Below, piece after piece: positions 23,868 to 32,333 of a stretch of DNA of 64,000 nucleotides. Both the position numbers and the translations under genes were made by a program. Below the pieces are notes generated by a model, which was given only the letters and a program-made list of their open reading frames with translations, was not told the DNA's origin and ran no database searches. The stretch comes from E44-bin32 sp034430595 (lineage in GTDB: Bacteria; Chloroflexota; Anaerolineae; Anaerolineales; E44-bin32). Positions within the stretch are counted from its first letter, which is position 1, and every line of letters begins with the position of its first letter. The stretch lies in contig DAOUEL010000058.1 of the NCBI GenBank assembly GCA_034430595.1, forward strand, positions 1 to 64,000. Direction: 5' to 3'.

Positions 23868-26321
23868 ATGATGGATCGAATTCAAACGGCTGCTGTAATT
23901 GGCTCCGGAACGATGGGCGGCGGAATCGCCGCGCTGCTGGCCGGGCTCGGCATCCCGACAACACTGCTTGATATCGTGCCGCGCGAGCTCACGCAGGTTG
24001 AAAAAGAAATAGGATTGACGCTTGCTGATCGTGAGGTTCGCAACCGCATCGTCGAGGCAGGCTGGAAAGCCGTCACACGCAGCCGGCCGCCGGCGCTGCT
24101 CAGCAAGCAATCGGAGCAGTTGATAACGCTCGGCAATCTCGAAGACGACCTTGGGCTCCTGGCCAAAGCTGATCTGATCATCGAGGCGATCGTGGAGAAC
24201 CTGGGGATCAAACAATCGCTCTTCGAGCGACTTGAAACCGTTCGGGGGGAGAATGCGATCATCGCTACCAATACCTCCGGCATTCCTATTTCAGCATTGG
24301 CCGAAGGGAGGAGCAAGGGGTTCCAAGGCCACCTGATCGGAATGCATTTCTTCAACCCGCCCCGCTGGCTTAAACTGCTTGAAATCATCCCACACAAGGG
24401 AACGCTGCCGGAGGTTCTGGACCGAGCGGTCAGATTCGGTGACGAAGTGCTGGGTAAGGGGGTCGTGATCTGCAAGGACACGCCCAACTTCATCGCCAAC
24501 CGTATGTTCTCAATCACCAATGCCTATGAAGTGGCCTATGCCCTCGATCATGGCTATTCCCTGGAAGAAGTGGATGCCATCACGGGCGATCTGATCGGCC
24601 GGCCGAAGACCGCCATCTTCCGGCTGCGAGACCTGATCGGCAACGACGTTGCCGTGCATGTCGGCTCCAATCTCTACGAGTTAATTCCAGAGGATGAGAG
24701 CCGGGAGATCCTCCGTCACGGGCAGTCGGTCAAGATGATGGAAGGCATGATCGAACGGAAATGGTTGGGCAATAAGACCAAGGTTGGGTTCTACAAACGG
24801 GTTGATCATGAAGATGGGAGTAAGGAATTCTGGGTCCTCAACCCGGTGACCATGGAGCACGAGCCACCGAAGAACCCGCGTTTTGCAATATACAGCGAGG
24901 CTCGCAAGATCCCGGATTTGGGAGAGCGCTACGGCTGGATTGTTGATCAAGCCCTGGATGAGAATGCCGATACCGAGACGCGGCGGCTGGCGACTTTCCT
25001 GTGGGAGACAACCGCCTACGCCCTTGGATATGCCTCACGCAGAGTGCCGGAGATCGCGGAACGCTTTGTTGATATCGACCTGGCGATGAAGTGGGGTTTT
25101 GCAAACGAGATTGGTCCTTTTGAGATCTGGGACGCTCTCGGAGTCGAGAAAACGGTTAAGCGCATGCAGGCGATGAAGATCGAGGTGGCGAAGTGGGTCG
25201 AGGATATGCTCGCCTCCGGCCATAAGAGTTTCTATCAATATAAGAAGGCAAAGGTTATTGGTTACTACGACTTAAAAGCCAAAGACTACCTCCCCCTGAA
25301 GCAGGATGACCTGGTACTCCCCATCGCACAGCTTAAGGCGAAGAAGAAAGCTATTCTAAAAACCAACGCCTCCGCCAGCTTGATCGACATGGGCGACCGA
25401 ATCGGACTGGTCGAGTTTCACAGCAAGGCGAACGCATTGGATCAGGACATCTTCGACATGCTGAGCTACGCCCTGGATCAGGCGGAAGCAGACGTTTTTG
25501 ATGCACTTGTTATCGGAAACGAAGGCGATCACTTCTCTGCTGGTGCGAACATTTTCCTGATCTGGATGGCCAGCCAGCAGGGGCTGTTCGACCAGATCGA
25601 GAAGCAGATCTCGGCCATGCAGGAAGGGTTGATGCGTATCCGCTACTTCCCGAAGCCGCTCGTCGCCGCCCCGCACGGGATGGTCCTCGGTGGGGGTGCT
25701 GAATTGAGCATGGCTTGTGCCCGGAGAGTGGCCGCGGCCGAGACATTCATCGGACTGGTTGAAATGGGGGTAGGTGTGATTCCAGCCGGTTCCGGCACAA
25801 AGGAGATGATCCGCCGTGTGATCAATCCTGTCATGCGGATTGATAACGCCGATCCGATTTCTGTCATGCAGAAAGTATTTGAGCAGATCGCGCTGGCGAA
25901 GGTTGCAACTGGCGCGTTCGAAGCTTTCGAGATGGGGTTCTTTTTGCCTGGAGATCGGATTGTCATGAAAAAGGAACATCTGCTGGCAGAGGCAAAACGC
26001 ACCGCTCAGGCGCTCGTCCTGGAGGGCTACCGGCCGCCGATGCAGGAGCGGATATACGCTGCCGGGCGCGATGTTCTGGCAGCACTGCGAGCAGCGGTCT
26101 GGGGTTTGCGCGAAGCCGGATGGGCGACGGAGCACGATGCGCTCATCGCAGAGAAGCTGGCCTGGGTGCTGTGCGGAGGGGATTTGACAAAACCGGATTG
26201 GGTACCGGAGCAATACGTACTCGATCTCGAGCGCCAGGTCTTTGTCGAGCTCTGTCATGAATCGAAAACGGTTGACCGGTTGGGTCACATGCTGGAGACC
26301 AATAAGCCCTTGCGCAATTAG
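23868..26321 (+). CDS. fadN: 3-hydroxyacyl-CoA dehydrogenase / enoyl-CoA hydratase, FadN type
   Basis: An 817-residue bifunctional beta-oxidation enzyme. The dehydrogenase is N-terminal, with NAD motif Gly-Ser-Gly-Thr-Met-Gly-Gly-Gly near residue 12 and His-Phe-Phe-Asn-Pro-Pro in the catalytic region. The crotonase-like hydratase is at about 500-700, with oxyanion-hole segment Phe-Ser-Ala-Gly-Ala-Asn and two catalytic glutamates in Gly-Gly-Gly-Ala-Glu-Leu and Gly-Leu-Val-Glu-Met-Gly. This order (dehydrogenase first) is that of Bacillus FadN and the reverse of E. coli FadB. Thiolase follows on the same strand. The 80 bases before the gene show no terminator. Confidence 0.94.
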   Translation: MMDRIQTAAVIGSGTMGGGIAALLAGLGIPTTLLDIVPRELTQVEKEIGLTLADREVRNRIVEAGWKAVTRSRPPALLSKQSEQLITLGNLEDDLGLLAKADLIIEAIVENLGIKQSLFERLETVRGENAIIATNTSGIPISALAEGRSKGFQGHLIGMHFFNPPRWLKLLEIIPHKGTLPEVLDRAVRFGDEVLGKGVVICKDTPNFIANRMFSITNAYEVAYALDHGYSLEEVDAITGDLIGRPKTAIFRLRDLIGNDVAVHVGSNLYELIPEDESREILRHGQSVKMMEGMIERKWLGNKTKVGFYKRVDHEDGSKEFWVLNPVTMEHEPPKNPRFAIYSEARKIPDLGERYGWIVDQALDENADTETRRLATFLWETTAYALGYASRRVPEIAERFVDIDLAMKWGFANEIGPFEIWDALGVEKTVKRMQAMKIEVAKWVEDMLASGHKSFYQYKKAKVIGYYDLKAKDYLPLKQDDLVLPIAQLKAKKKAILKTNASASLIDMGDRIGLVEFHSKANALDQDIFDMLSYALDQAEADVFDALVIGNEGDHFSAGANIFLIWMASQQGLFDQIEKQISAMQEGLMRIRYFPKPLVAAPHGMVLGGGAELSMACARRVAAAETFIGLVEMGVGVIPAGSGTKEMIRRVINPVMRIDNADPISVMQKVFEQIALAKVATGAFEAFEMGFFLPGDRIVMKKEHLLAEAKRTAQALVLEGYRPPMQERIYAAGRDVLAALRAAVWGLREAGWATEHDALIAEKLAWVLCGGDLTKPDWVPEQYVLDLERQVFVELCHESKTVDRLGHMLETNKPLRN

Positions 26322-26464
26322 GAGAGGCCGTTCAAGTGCCGTAGGAAAATCGGAGCGCTGTCCGGCAACCTGGCAAATCCTCATTCGGTAAAATCTGGGA
26401 AAGTGAACTTGCCAGGAGCCGTTCGCGGCCAGCTCGATGATACGGCGGCGAAGGAGATGAGAAT

Positions 26465-27637
26465 ATGGGTCGAGAGGCTGTACTGGTGTCAGGTGCTCGA
26501 ACCGCTGTGGGTCGGGCGGTCAAGGGCACGCTGCAAAGCTACCGCCCGGAGGATATGGCCCGGGCGGCAATCGAGGCCGCCTGGGAGAGGGCTGGGAAGT
26601 TTGATAAAGCCCTAGTCGATGACATTGTAGTCGGCTGCGCCTTCCCGGAAGGCAGCCAGGGGTTGAATGTTGCCCGCCCGATCGCCATGCACGCAGGGTT
26701 TCCTGATTCGGTCCCGGCGATGACCGTCAATCGCTTCTGCTCTTCCGGGCTGCAGACGATCGCGCAATCGTGTGAGCGCATCATCGCTGGTGGCGCGGAT
26801 ATCATCATCGCCGGCGGGGTGGAGAGCATGAGCATGGTGCCGATGACCGGCTTTCACATCAGTCCACACCCCGAGATGGTGGTCGAGATGCCCGAGGTCT
26901 ATATAAGCATGGGGCAGACGGCTGAAAACATTGCGCGTGAGTATGATGTCAAGCGAAACGATATGGATGCTTTTGCCTACGAAAGCCATCAAAAAGCGTC
27001 ACGGGCGCAGCAAACCGGACTGTTTGCGGACGAGATCATTCCGCTTGAGGTGACGACGATCACCCGACATGGTGAAGAAAAGGTTAGATTCGATCAGGAT
27101 GAGCTCATCCGCAAGGATACAACCCGTGAAGCTCTGGCGCGGCTCAAACCGGCGTTCTCGCCCGATGGATCGGTGACGGCCGGTAACTCCTCACCGCTTT
27201 CAGATGGTGCTGCTGCCGTTGTGATCATGAGTCGCGAGAAGGCCGAGGAGCTCGGTCTCCAGCCCTGGATGCGCTTCGTGGGTTACGCCGTAGCCGGCGT
27301 CCCTCCCGAGATTATGGGCATTGGCCCGGTGAAAGCGATTCCAAAGGTCCTCGACCGCTATGGGTTGAAGATCGATGAGATCGAACTAATCGAGCTGAAC
27401 GAGGCTTTCGCCTCACAAAGCCTGGCGGTGATCCGCAGCCTCGAGCTCGACCCATCCAGGATCAATGTCAATGGCGGTGCGATCGCCCTTGGCCATCCTC
27501 TTGGAGCAACGGGTGCGAAGCTGACTGTCCAGATTATGCATGAAGCGAAACGCCGCAAGGCCGGCAAGGTCATGGTGACAATGTGCATTGGTGGTGGGAT
27601 GGGCGCAGCCGGGGTTTTTGAAAACTTGCTACAATAA
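26465..27637 (+). CDS. fadA: Acetyl-CoA acyltransferase (thiolase)
   Basis: A 390-residue thiolase that cleaves 3-ketoacyl-CoA in the last step of beta-oxidation. The nucleophilic cysteine lies in Asn-Arg-Phe-Cys-Ser-Ser-Gly-Leu near residue 91. The catalytic histidine is in Gly-Gly-Ala-Ile-Ala-Leu-Gly-His-Pro, and the second cysteine in Cys-Ile-Gly-Gly-Gly-Met-Gly near the end. AAGGAG precedes the ATG. The 143-base gap from the bifunctional gene has a weak TAAAAT at about 26386 but no convincing -35. Length and motifs are typical. Confidence 0.95.
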   Translation: MGREAVLVSGARTAVGRAVKGTLQSYRPEDMARAAIEAAWERAGKFDKALVDDIVVGCAFPEGSQGLNVARPIAMHAGFPDSVPAMTVNRFCSSGLQTIAQSCERIIAGGADIIIAGGVESMSMVPMTGFHISPHPEMVVEMPEVYISMGQTAENIAREYDVKRNDMDAFAYESHQKASRAQQTGLFADEIIPLEVTTITRHGEEKVRFDQDELIRKDTTREALARLKPAFSPDGSVTAGNSSPLSDGAAAVVIMSREKAEELGLQPWMRFVGYAVAGVPPEIMGIGPVKAIPKVLDRYGLKIDEIELIELNEAFASQSLAVIRSLELDPSRINVNGGAIALGHPLGATGAKLTVQIMHEAKRRKAGKVMVTMCIGGGMGAAGVFENLLQ

Positions 27638-27664
27638 CCTATCTGATGGAAGGAGGCTGTATAA

Positions 27665-27982
27665 ATGCCGCTGACTGTGAAAGAGTTAATGGAGCGCATG
27701 CCGGGTGCATTCCTCCCGGACAAAGCTGAGGGAGTGGACGCGGTCATCCAGTTCCGCCTGGGTGAGGGTGGCGATTGGATCTGCACCATTCGCGATAAGG
27801 CCTGTAGTGTGGAGGAAGGCGAAGCGGATAGCCCGAACCTCACGCTCTCGGCTGAAGCCGCCAACTACATCGATCTGGTAACGGGAAAACTAAACCCGAT
27901 GACTGCCATCGCCACAAAGAAAATCGAGCTAAAGGGCGATTTGAACCTGGCGATGAAATATATGAATCTGTTCGATCTTTAG
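27665..27982 (+). CDS. SCP2 sterol-binding domain protein
   Basis: A 105-residue single SCP2 domain. The family pattern is visible: Val-Ile-Gln-Phe-Arg-Leu early on, Trp-Ile-Cys-Thr-Ile, then Leu-Thr-Leu-Ser-Ala-Glu-Ala and a C-terminal Lys-Ile-Glu-Leu-Lys-Gly-Asp-Leu-Asn-Leu-Ala-Met-Lys. SCP2 domains have a hydrophobic tunnel that binds lipids or acyl-CoA. As the last gene of a beta-oxidation operon it probably presents or buffers acyl-CoA. AAGGAGG precedes the ATG. Confidence 0.9.
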   Translation: MPLTVKELMERMPGAFLPDKAEGVDAVIQFRLGEGGDWICTIRDKACSVEEGEADSPNLTLSAEAANYIDLVTGKLNPMTAIATKKIELKGDLNLAMKYMNLFDL

Positions 27983-28047
27983 ATTCCCGGGCCGCTCAAG
28001 CAGGTCTTTCTCCTGACAAAGCTGGTTTGTGCGGGTTTGGTAGTTGA

Positions 28048-28086
28048 AAAATGCGCCCGGCAATCTACCGCGGCGCATTTTCTTTT
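28048..28086. terminator. Bidirectional terminator between the SCP2 gene and the DUF2344 gene
   Basis: AAAATGCGCC (28048-28057) and its exact complement (28072-28081) form a 10-base stem with A-rich and T-rich flanks on both strands. It sits between convergent genes, and its T-run reaches the stop of the minus-strand gene. Confidence 0.8.
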
Positions 28087-28757
28087 TAATTCGCTTGGGA
28101 CTCCTGAGGTGGTGGGCGGAGCAAGCGAGTTCGTTGAATCAAGCATTCGGCTGGATCGAGTCCGAGTTCGAGCAGCACTTCCTCGGGCCGCCCGGTCGCA
28201 CCTTCCCTGCTGGCGAGGGTCATTTCCAGGCTCTCCCTGCCAGCTGACCCGCCCGACATAAGCACGAGTGATTCCACCAGCGGTCTCAGGTCGTAGGATT
28301 TCCCCCGCCGGCTGCGCTGTATCGAATCAGCTTGAAGCAGTTGCTCCACAGAAGCATGCAGGTCAGCCTCGGTCAGACGATCGGGCAGGGAGGCGCGATA
28401 TTCAACAGAGGTAACCTGATTCTGAAGGGCGGGGTCATTCGCCGGGACGGGCTGGGCGTCAGATAGTGAGATGCCGGGCGGGGCAGAATCCTTCAGGCGG
28501 GTGAGTATCTCGTTCGGTGCCAGCGGCGTCTCAAGCCAGATATCAATCAACTCGCATTCGCTGGTACAACCCAATGGCAGAGCGGGGCTGAGCTGCAGCC
28601 GCGGGCGTGGGTTGTAGCCCTGCGTGTATGCCAGCGGAAGTCCTGCCCGCCGGAACGTTCGTTCCCAGGTCCGCTGAAGGTCGAGATGGCCGGTGTACCG
28701 CATCGCCGGCCCCTTCCAATACGAAATCCGGAAGCGGATGGGAAGGGTGTCGTTCAT
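28086..28757 (-). CDS. DUF2344 (TIGR03936) radical-SAM-associated protein
   Basis: A 223-residue protein with the DUF2344 opening: Arg-Phe-Arg-Ile-Ser-Tyr-Trp-Lys-Gly, then Arg-Tyr-Thr-Gly-His-Leu-Asp-Leu and Tyr-Thr-Gln-Gly-Tyr-Asn-Pro-Arg-Pro. This family always accompanies the TIGR03960 radical-SAM protein, whose gene lies four bases upstream, and may be a C-terminal domain of it in other species. Function is unknown. The ATG at 28757 is chosen because the family N-terminus begins there; the longer open frame overlaps the radical-SAM gene and looks random. Translational coupling is likely because no Shine-Dalgarno is evident. Confidence 0.88.
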   Translation of the reverse strand: MNDTLPIRFRISYWKGPAMRYTGHLDLQRTWERTFRRAGLPLAYTQGYNPRPRLQLSPALPLGCTSECELIDIWLETPLAPNEILTRLKDSAPPGISLSDAQPVPANDPALQNQVTSVEYRASLPDRLTEADLHASVEQLLQADSIQRSRRGKSYDLRPLVESLVLMSGGSAGRESLEMTLASREGATGRPEEVLLELGLDPAECLIQRTRLLRPPPQESQAN

Positions 28758-28761
28758 CGAA

Positions 28762-30681
28762 TTAAGCCGGGACAAGCGGGATCGTTTCGGTTTGTTTGCG
28801 GGCCGGCGATCGCACCTCGGGGCATTCCCAAATTTCACCGGGATGTTCCCGGCGCAGCGCCGCAAACTTTGGCAGGATTCCACAGGCAAAACAACGTTCG
28901 CGGCAGTCCACCCGGGTCCGGCCCTGCAGACTCCACAGGTAGTCTTCCGTCAGGAATTTTTTCTTAACGCCGACATCGATGTGGTCCCATGGCAGGGTTT
29001 CATCGATCGGACGTTCCCGGTGCGTGTAAAAAGTAGGGTCGAGACCGACATCATCAAACGCCTGCATCCAGGCTTCGTAAGCAAAATGTTCTTGCCAGGC
29101 ATCAAACCGGGCGCCTGCCTGCCAGGCACGGTAGATGACTTCCCCCATCCGGCGATCGCCGCGGGAGAGCCACGCTTCCAGCATTGTCTCGCGTGGATCA
29201 TTCCAGTTTAACTTCAGTCCCTGACCGCGCAATTCACGCCGCAGGAGATCCTGCTTGGCTTTAATTTGCTCGAACGTATCGCACGGTACCCACTGAAACG
29301 GCGTATGTGGCTTTGGGACGAATGTGCTCACGCCGGCGTGAACGCGGGCTCGCTTTCCGATGACGCTGCGGCCCTCCGCCAGCACAGCTTTGCATAGGTG
29401 TGCAATTGCTTCAACATCCTCAAGCGTTTCTGAGGGATGACCGATCATGAAATATAGTTTGATTGTTTTCCAACCACGGCTGTAAATCTCGCGTGCTGTA
29501 TTGAGCAGCTGCTCGGTCGAGACAGGCTTGTTGATGATCTCCCGCATACGTTCGGTGGCGGCCTCTGGAGCAAGCGTGAAACCAGAGCGTGATGACTGAC
29601 CCTGGAGCGCATCCATTAAGTCGACCGAAACTGATTCAATGCGCAAGGAAGGGAGTGAGACCTTAATGTTCTGCCCGGCGAAGCGTGAGCTCACAGCATT
29701 AACCAGCGGGACAATTTCATCATAGTCGGAGGACGAGAGCGACAGTAAACCGACTTCTTCAAAACCGGTTTGGCGGATGCCTTCTTCGATGGCATCGAGG
29801 ACCTGGTCGACCGATCGCTCACGGACGGGGCGGGTGATCATCCCGGCCTGGCAAAAACGGCAGCCACGTGTGCAGCCGCGCATGATTTCGATCGGAATAC
29901 GGTTATGTGTGATGTCGATGTAGGGCACGATGAAACGTGTTACTGGCTGCCCAAGCCGAGGGACAATTCGCTTTATCACAGGCAGGTGGGCTGCGGCGTC
30001 AATTGATTCAGTGTGAGAGACCGTTCCCACGTCTGTATAATGAACTCGGTACAGGCTGGGCACGTATACCCCCCATAGGTCGGCGAGCTCGCGAAGCAGG
30101 CTGGAGCGGGAGGTGCCTTTATTTTTCCAGGCCTGTAACGCTTCTACGATCTCAACAATCGCTTCCTCTCCCTCACCAATAACGAAGGCATCGATGAAGT
30201 CGGCCATCGGCTCTGGATTATGAGCCGCATGTCCACCAGCGATCACAAGCGGGTCGTTCTCCGTTCGGTCCGAACTGAGAAGCGGTATGCCAGCCAGGTC
30301 GAGTAAATTTAAAGTGTTCGTGTAGAGCGTTTCGTAGGGCAAGGAGATTCCCAGCAGGTCGAAATTCCTTACCAGATGCTTGCTCTCAAGCGAATAGAGC
30401 GGAAGTTCATGCTCGCGCATGGCAGCTTCCATATCGATCCAGGGCAGGTAGACACGCTCAGCCAGGGTATTTTCGCGTTGGTTGAGAATATCGTAAAGGA
30501 TCGTCAGGCCAAGGTTAGACATACCCAGGTCGTAAATATCAGGGAAGGCAAGAGCGACATGAATATCGACCCGGTCCCAGTCTTTCAGTATCTGGTTCAG
30601 CTCACCACCGGTATAACGCCCAGGTTTAGCAACTCTCGGCAGGATTCGCTCCAGCTTGCGTTCAACCTCTTCAACCAGCAT
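28762..30681 (-). CDS. TIGR03960-family radical SAM protein with B12-binding-like N-terminus
   Basis: A 639-residue protein of the TIGR03960 family. The N-terminal third contains a cobalamin-binding-like Rossmann region (Tyr-Asp-Leu-Gly-Met-Ser-Asn-Leu-Gly and Val-Ile-Gly-Glu-Gly-Glu-Glu-Ala). The 4Fe-4S motif is Cys-Thr-Arg-Gly-Cys-Arg-Phe-Cys near residue 275. The C-terminus has Cys-Arg-Glu-Arg-Cys-Phe-Ala-Cys-Gly, a possible second metal site. The reaction is unknown. The ATG at 30681 has GAGGGAAG upstream. A TATAAT lies at 30731-30736 but its -35 is weak. The DUF2344 partner follows. Confidence 0.9.
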   Translation of the reverse strand: MLVEEVERKLERILPRVAKPGRYTGGELNQILKDWDRVDIHVALAFPDIYDLGMSNLGLTILYDILNQRENTLAERVYLPWIDMEAAMREHELPLYSLESKHLVRNFDLLGISLPYETLYTNTLNLLDLAGIPLLSSDRTENDPLVIAGGHAAHNPEPMADFIDAFVIGEGEEAIVEIVEALQAWKNKGTSRSSLLRELADLWGVYVPSLYRVHYTDVGTVSHTESIDAAAHLPVIKRIVPRLGQPVTRFIVPYIDITHNRIPIEIMRGCTRGCRFCQAGMITRPVRERSVDQVLDAIEEGIRQTGFEEVGLLSLSSSDYDEIVPLVNAVSSRFAGQNIKVSLPSLRIESVSVDLMDALQGQSSRSGFTLAPEAATERMREIINKPVSTEQLLNTAREIYSRGWKTIKLYFMIGHPSETLEDVEAIAHLCKAVLAEGRSVIGKRARVHAGVSTFVPKPHTPFQWVPCDTFEQIKAKQDLLRRELRGQGLKLNWNDPRETMLEAWLSRGDRRMGEVIYRAWQAGARFDAWQEHFAYEAWMQAFDDVGLDPTFYTHRERPIDETLPWDHIDVGVKKKFLTEDYLWSLQGRTRVDCRERCFACGILPKFAALRREHPGEIWECPEVRSPARKQTETIPLVPA

Positions 30682-30802
30682 GAAAACTTCCCTCACAGGG
30701 ATGCGGAATTTGGACTAAAACATTCGCATTATTATAGCATGCGTGGAAATGCCAGCTCCGGCCGGAAAAGTGTTCACGGCATGCAGATTGAGACCTGGTT
30801 GA

Positions 30803-30831
30803 TTGACCGCCATCCGGCTGGATGGTAGAAT
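30803..30831 (+). promoter_or_regulatory. Promoter of tRNA-Glu
   Basis: TTGACC (30803-30808) and TAGAAT (30826-30831) are spaced by 17 bases. The -10 ends 10 bases before the tRNA 5' end. Confidence 0.7.
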
Positions 30832-30841
30832 TTCGACCGTT

Positions 30842-30914
30842 GCCCCCATCGTCTAGTGGCCCAGGACGCGGCCCTCTCAAGGCCGAAACCGGGGTTCGAA
30901 ACCCCGTGGGGGCA
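30842..30914 (+). tRNA. tRNA-Glu (CTC)
   Basis: A 73-base cloverleaf with acceptor stem GCCCCCA/TGGGGGC and discriminator A. The anticodon stem CGGCC/GGCCG encloses loop CTCTCAA (anticodon CTC, reading GAG). The T arm CGGGG/CCCCG encloses TTCGAAA. CCA is not encoded. Confidence 0.96.
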
Positions 30915-31027
30915 CTGGCTCTTTCTCCGAGGCCATCGTCATGCTATATTGACGGTGGCTTTTTCTTGCTGGTATTTCTCAGGCGTTGTTGCAATCTCAC
31001 CGTTCAAAGGAGCTACGAGGTGGTCCA

Positions 31028-32308
31028 ATGAGGAGCAGCTCAAGACGAAGGACTGTTCTTGCTGTCGTACTTGTCCTGTCAGCTGCGGGATTAGCCTGCA
31101 GCCTGCTGCCAGGAGGGACAAATCCCGAGCCGGGATCTGTCCAGGGGCCGATCGTGACCGGCGAGAGTGGGATCGCCGGGCGGATCTGGCACGACCACTG
31201 CGCTGCGCCCGGAGAGGGCGTCGCAACGCCAGCCTCCTTACCCGAAGGCTGCGTCCGTCAGCCTGATACGGGCCTGCTAGTTGCAAATGGCCGGCTTGAT
31301 CAAGGCGAGGAGAGCCTGCCCGGGATTGAACTCTCGCTCGGGAGCGGTGACTGCCCGTCGTTCGGGTTAGCAACAACGGTAACTGGTGCGGATGGCATCT
31401 ACCTCTTCGCTGGCCTGGGTCCCGGGAGATACTGCGTGATGGTGGATCCAAACAGCGGCGCAAATGCCTCCCGTTTGCTGCCAGGCCGCTGGACCTACCC
31501 ACCCGTTGATGATGACATCGGGGCGCTGGGGCAGGATGTGAACGTGGATGACGGCGAACTACGGTCCGATATCTCCTTCGCGTGGGATTTCCAGTTTGCA
31601 CCTGAGTACATTCCACCCACCGTACCAACACCAACCTCAACATCCACAGCAACGTTATCGGCGACCGAAACCCCGACACCGACACCAACACCACTGGCAA
31701 CCCCGACAATAACTGCAACTGCAACGCTGGGAACGAATGATCCCCGCACTGCACTCAGCAGCCCAACCTGGCATGAAGATTTTTCCGATAGCAGTGATTG
31801 GGGTCTGTATTCCGATTCACATGTGCGCTTCGAGCTTGGTGATCATGAGCTGGTGATGACCGCCTTCAATCCGAATTATTACAATGGTTGGCTGCTTTCC
31901 TGGCGCAAGGATGACAATTTCTATCTCGAAGCGACGGTGGACTTTGGAACGTGCGCCGGGCGGGATGCGGTCGGCTTGATGTTCCGAGCCCCAAGCGCCA
32001 GCGAAGGTTACCTTTTTGGCATCAGCTGTTCCGGAGAATATGTACTGCGCACCTGGGACGGCGAGAAGATGTCTAATCTGGTCGTGTGGACACCCAACAG
32101 CGCCATTCCAAGTGGTCCAAATTTGACCCGCCGGATTGGGGTCTGGGCCGCAGGCGATGAGCTTAGTCTGTATGTCGATGGGACTTTCTTGCGCCAGGTT
32201 ACGGATACATCCTTTGGTGAAGGCTTATTCGGTTTGTTTATCAGTTCCGGCACCACACCTGACTTTACGGTCGGCGTGAAAAGTGTCGACTACTGGGATT
32301 TGCCGTGA
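31028..32308 (+). CDS. Lipoprotein with SdrD-B-like and LamG-like domains joined by a Thr/Pro linker
   Basis: A 426-residue predicted lipoprotein: signal helix then Ala-Ala-Gly-Leu-Ala-Cys lipobox near residue 23. Residues about 50-190 resemble an SdrD-B/Cna-B-type domain (Gly-Ile-Ala-Gly-Arg-Ile-Trp-His-Asp, then Asp-Gly-Ile-Tyr-Leu-Phe-Ala-Gly-Leu-Gly-Pro-Gly). A Thr/Pro-rich linker follows at about 200-235. The C-terminal 185 residues form a jelly-roll-like domain similar to that in the 5644-6306 lipoprotein. It is probably exposed at the cell surface and may bind glycans. The ATG at 31028 is chosen because the signal peptide begins there. Confidence 0.82.
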   Translation: MRSSSRRRTVLAVVLVLSAAGLACSLLPGGTNPEPGSVQGPIVTGESGIAGRIWHDHCAAPGEGVATPASLPEGCVRQPDTGLLVANGRLDQGEESLPGIELSLGSGDCPSFGLATTVTGADGIYLFAGLGPGRYCVMVDPNSGANASRLLPGRWTYPPVDDDIGALGQDVNVDDGELRSDISFAWDFQFAPEYIPPTVPTPTSTSTATLSATETPTPTPTPLATPTITATATLGTNDPRTALSSPTWHEDFSDSSDWGLYSDSHVRFELGDHELVMTAFNPNYYNGWLLSWRKDDNFYLEATVDFGTCAGRDAVGLMFRAPSASEGYLFGISCSGEYVLRTWDGEKMSNLVVWTPNSAIPSGPNLTRRIGVWAAGDELSLYVDGTFLRQVTDTSFGEGLFGLFISSGTTPDFTVGVKSVDYWDLP

Positions 32309-32333
32309 GATCGCCAGAAGGCGAGGTGATGTG

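Noticed and set aside
25356..26384. A 342-codon minus-strand frame opposite the fadN-type gene
   Set aside because: It mirrors the coding frame of a clear bifunctional enzyme and shows no family motif.
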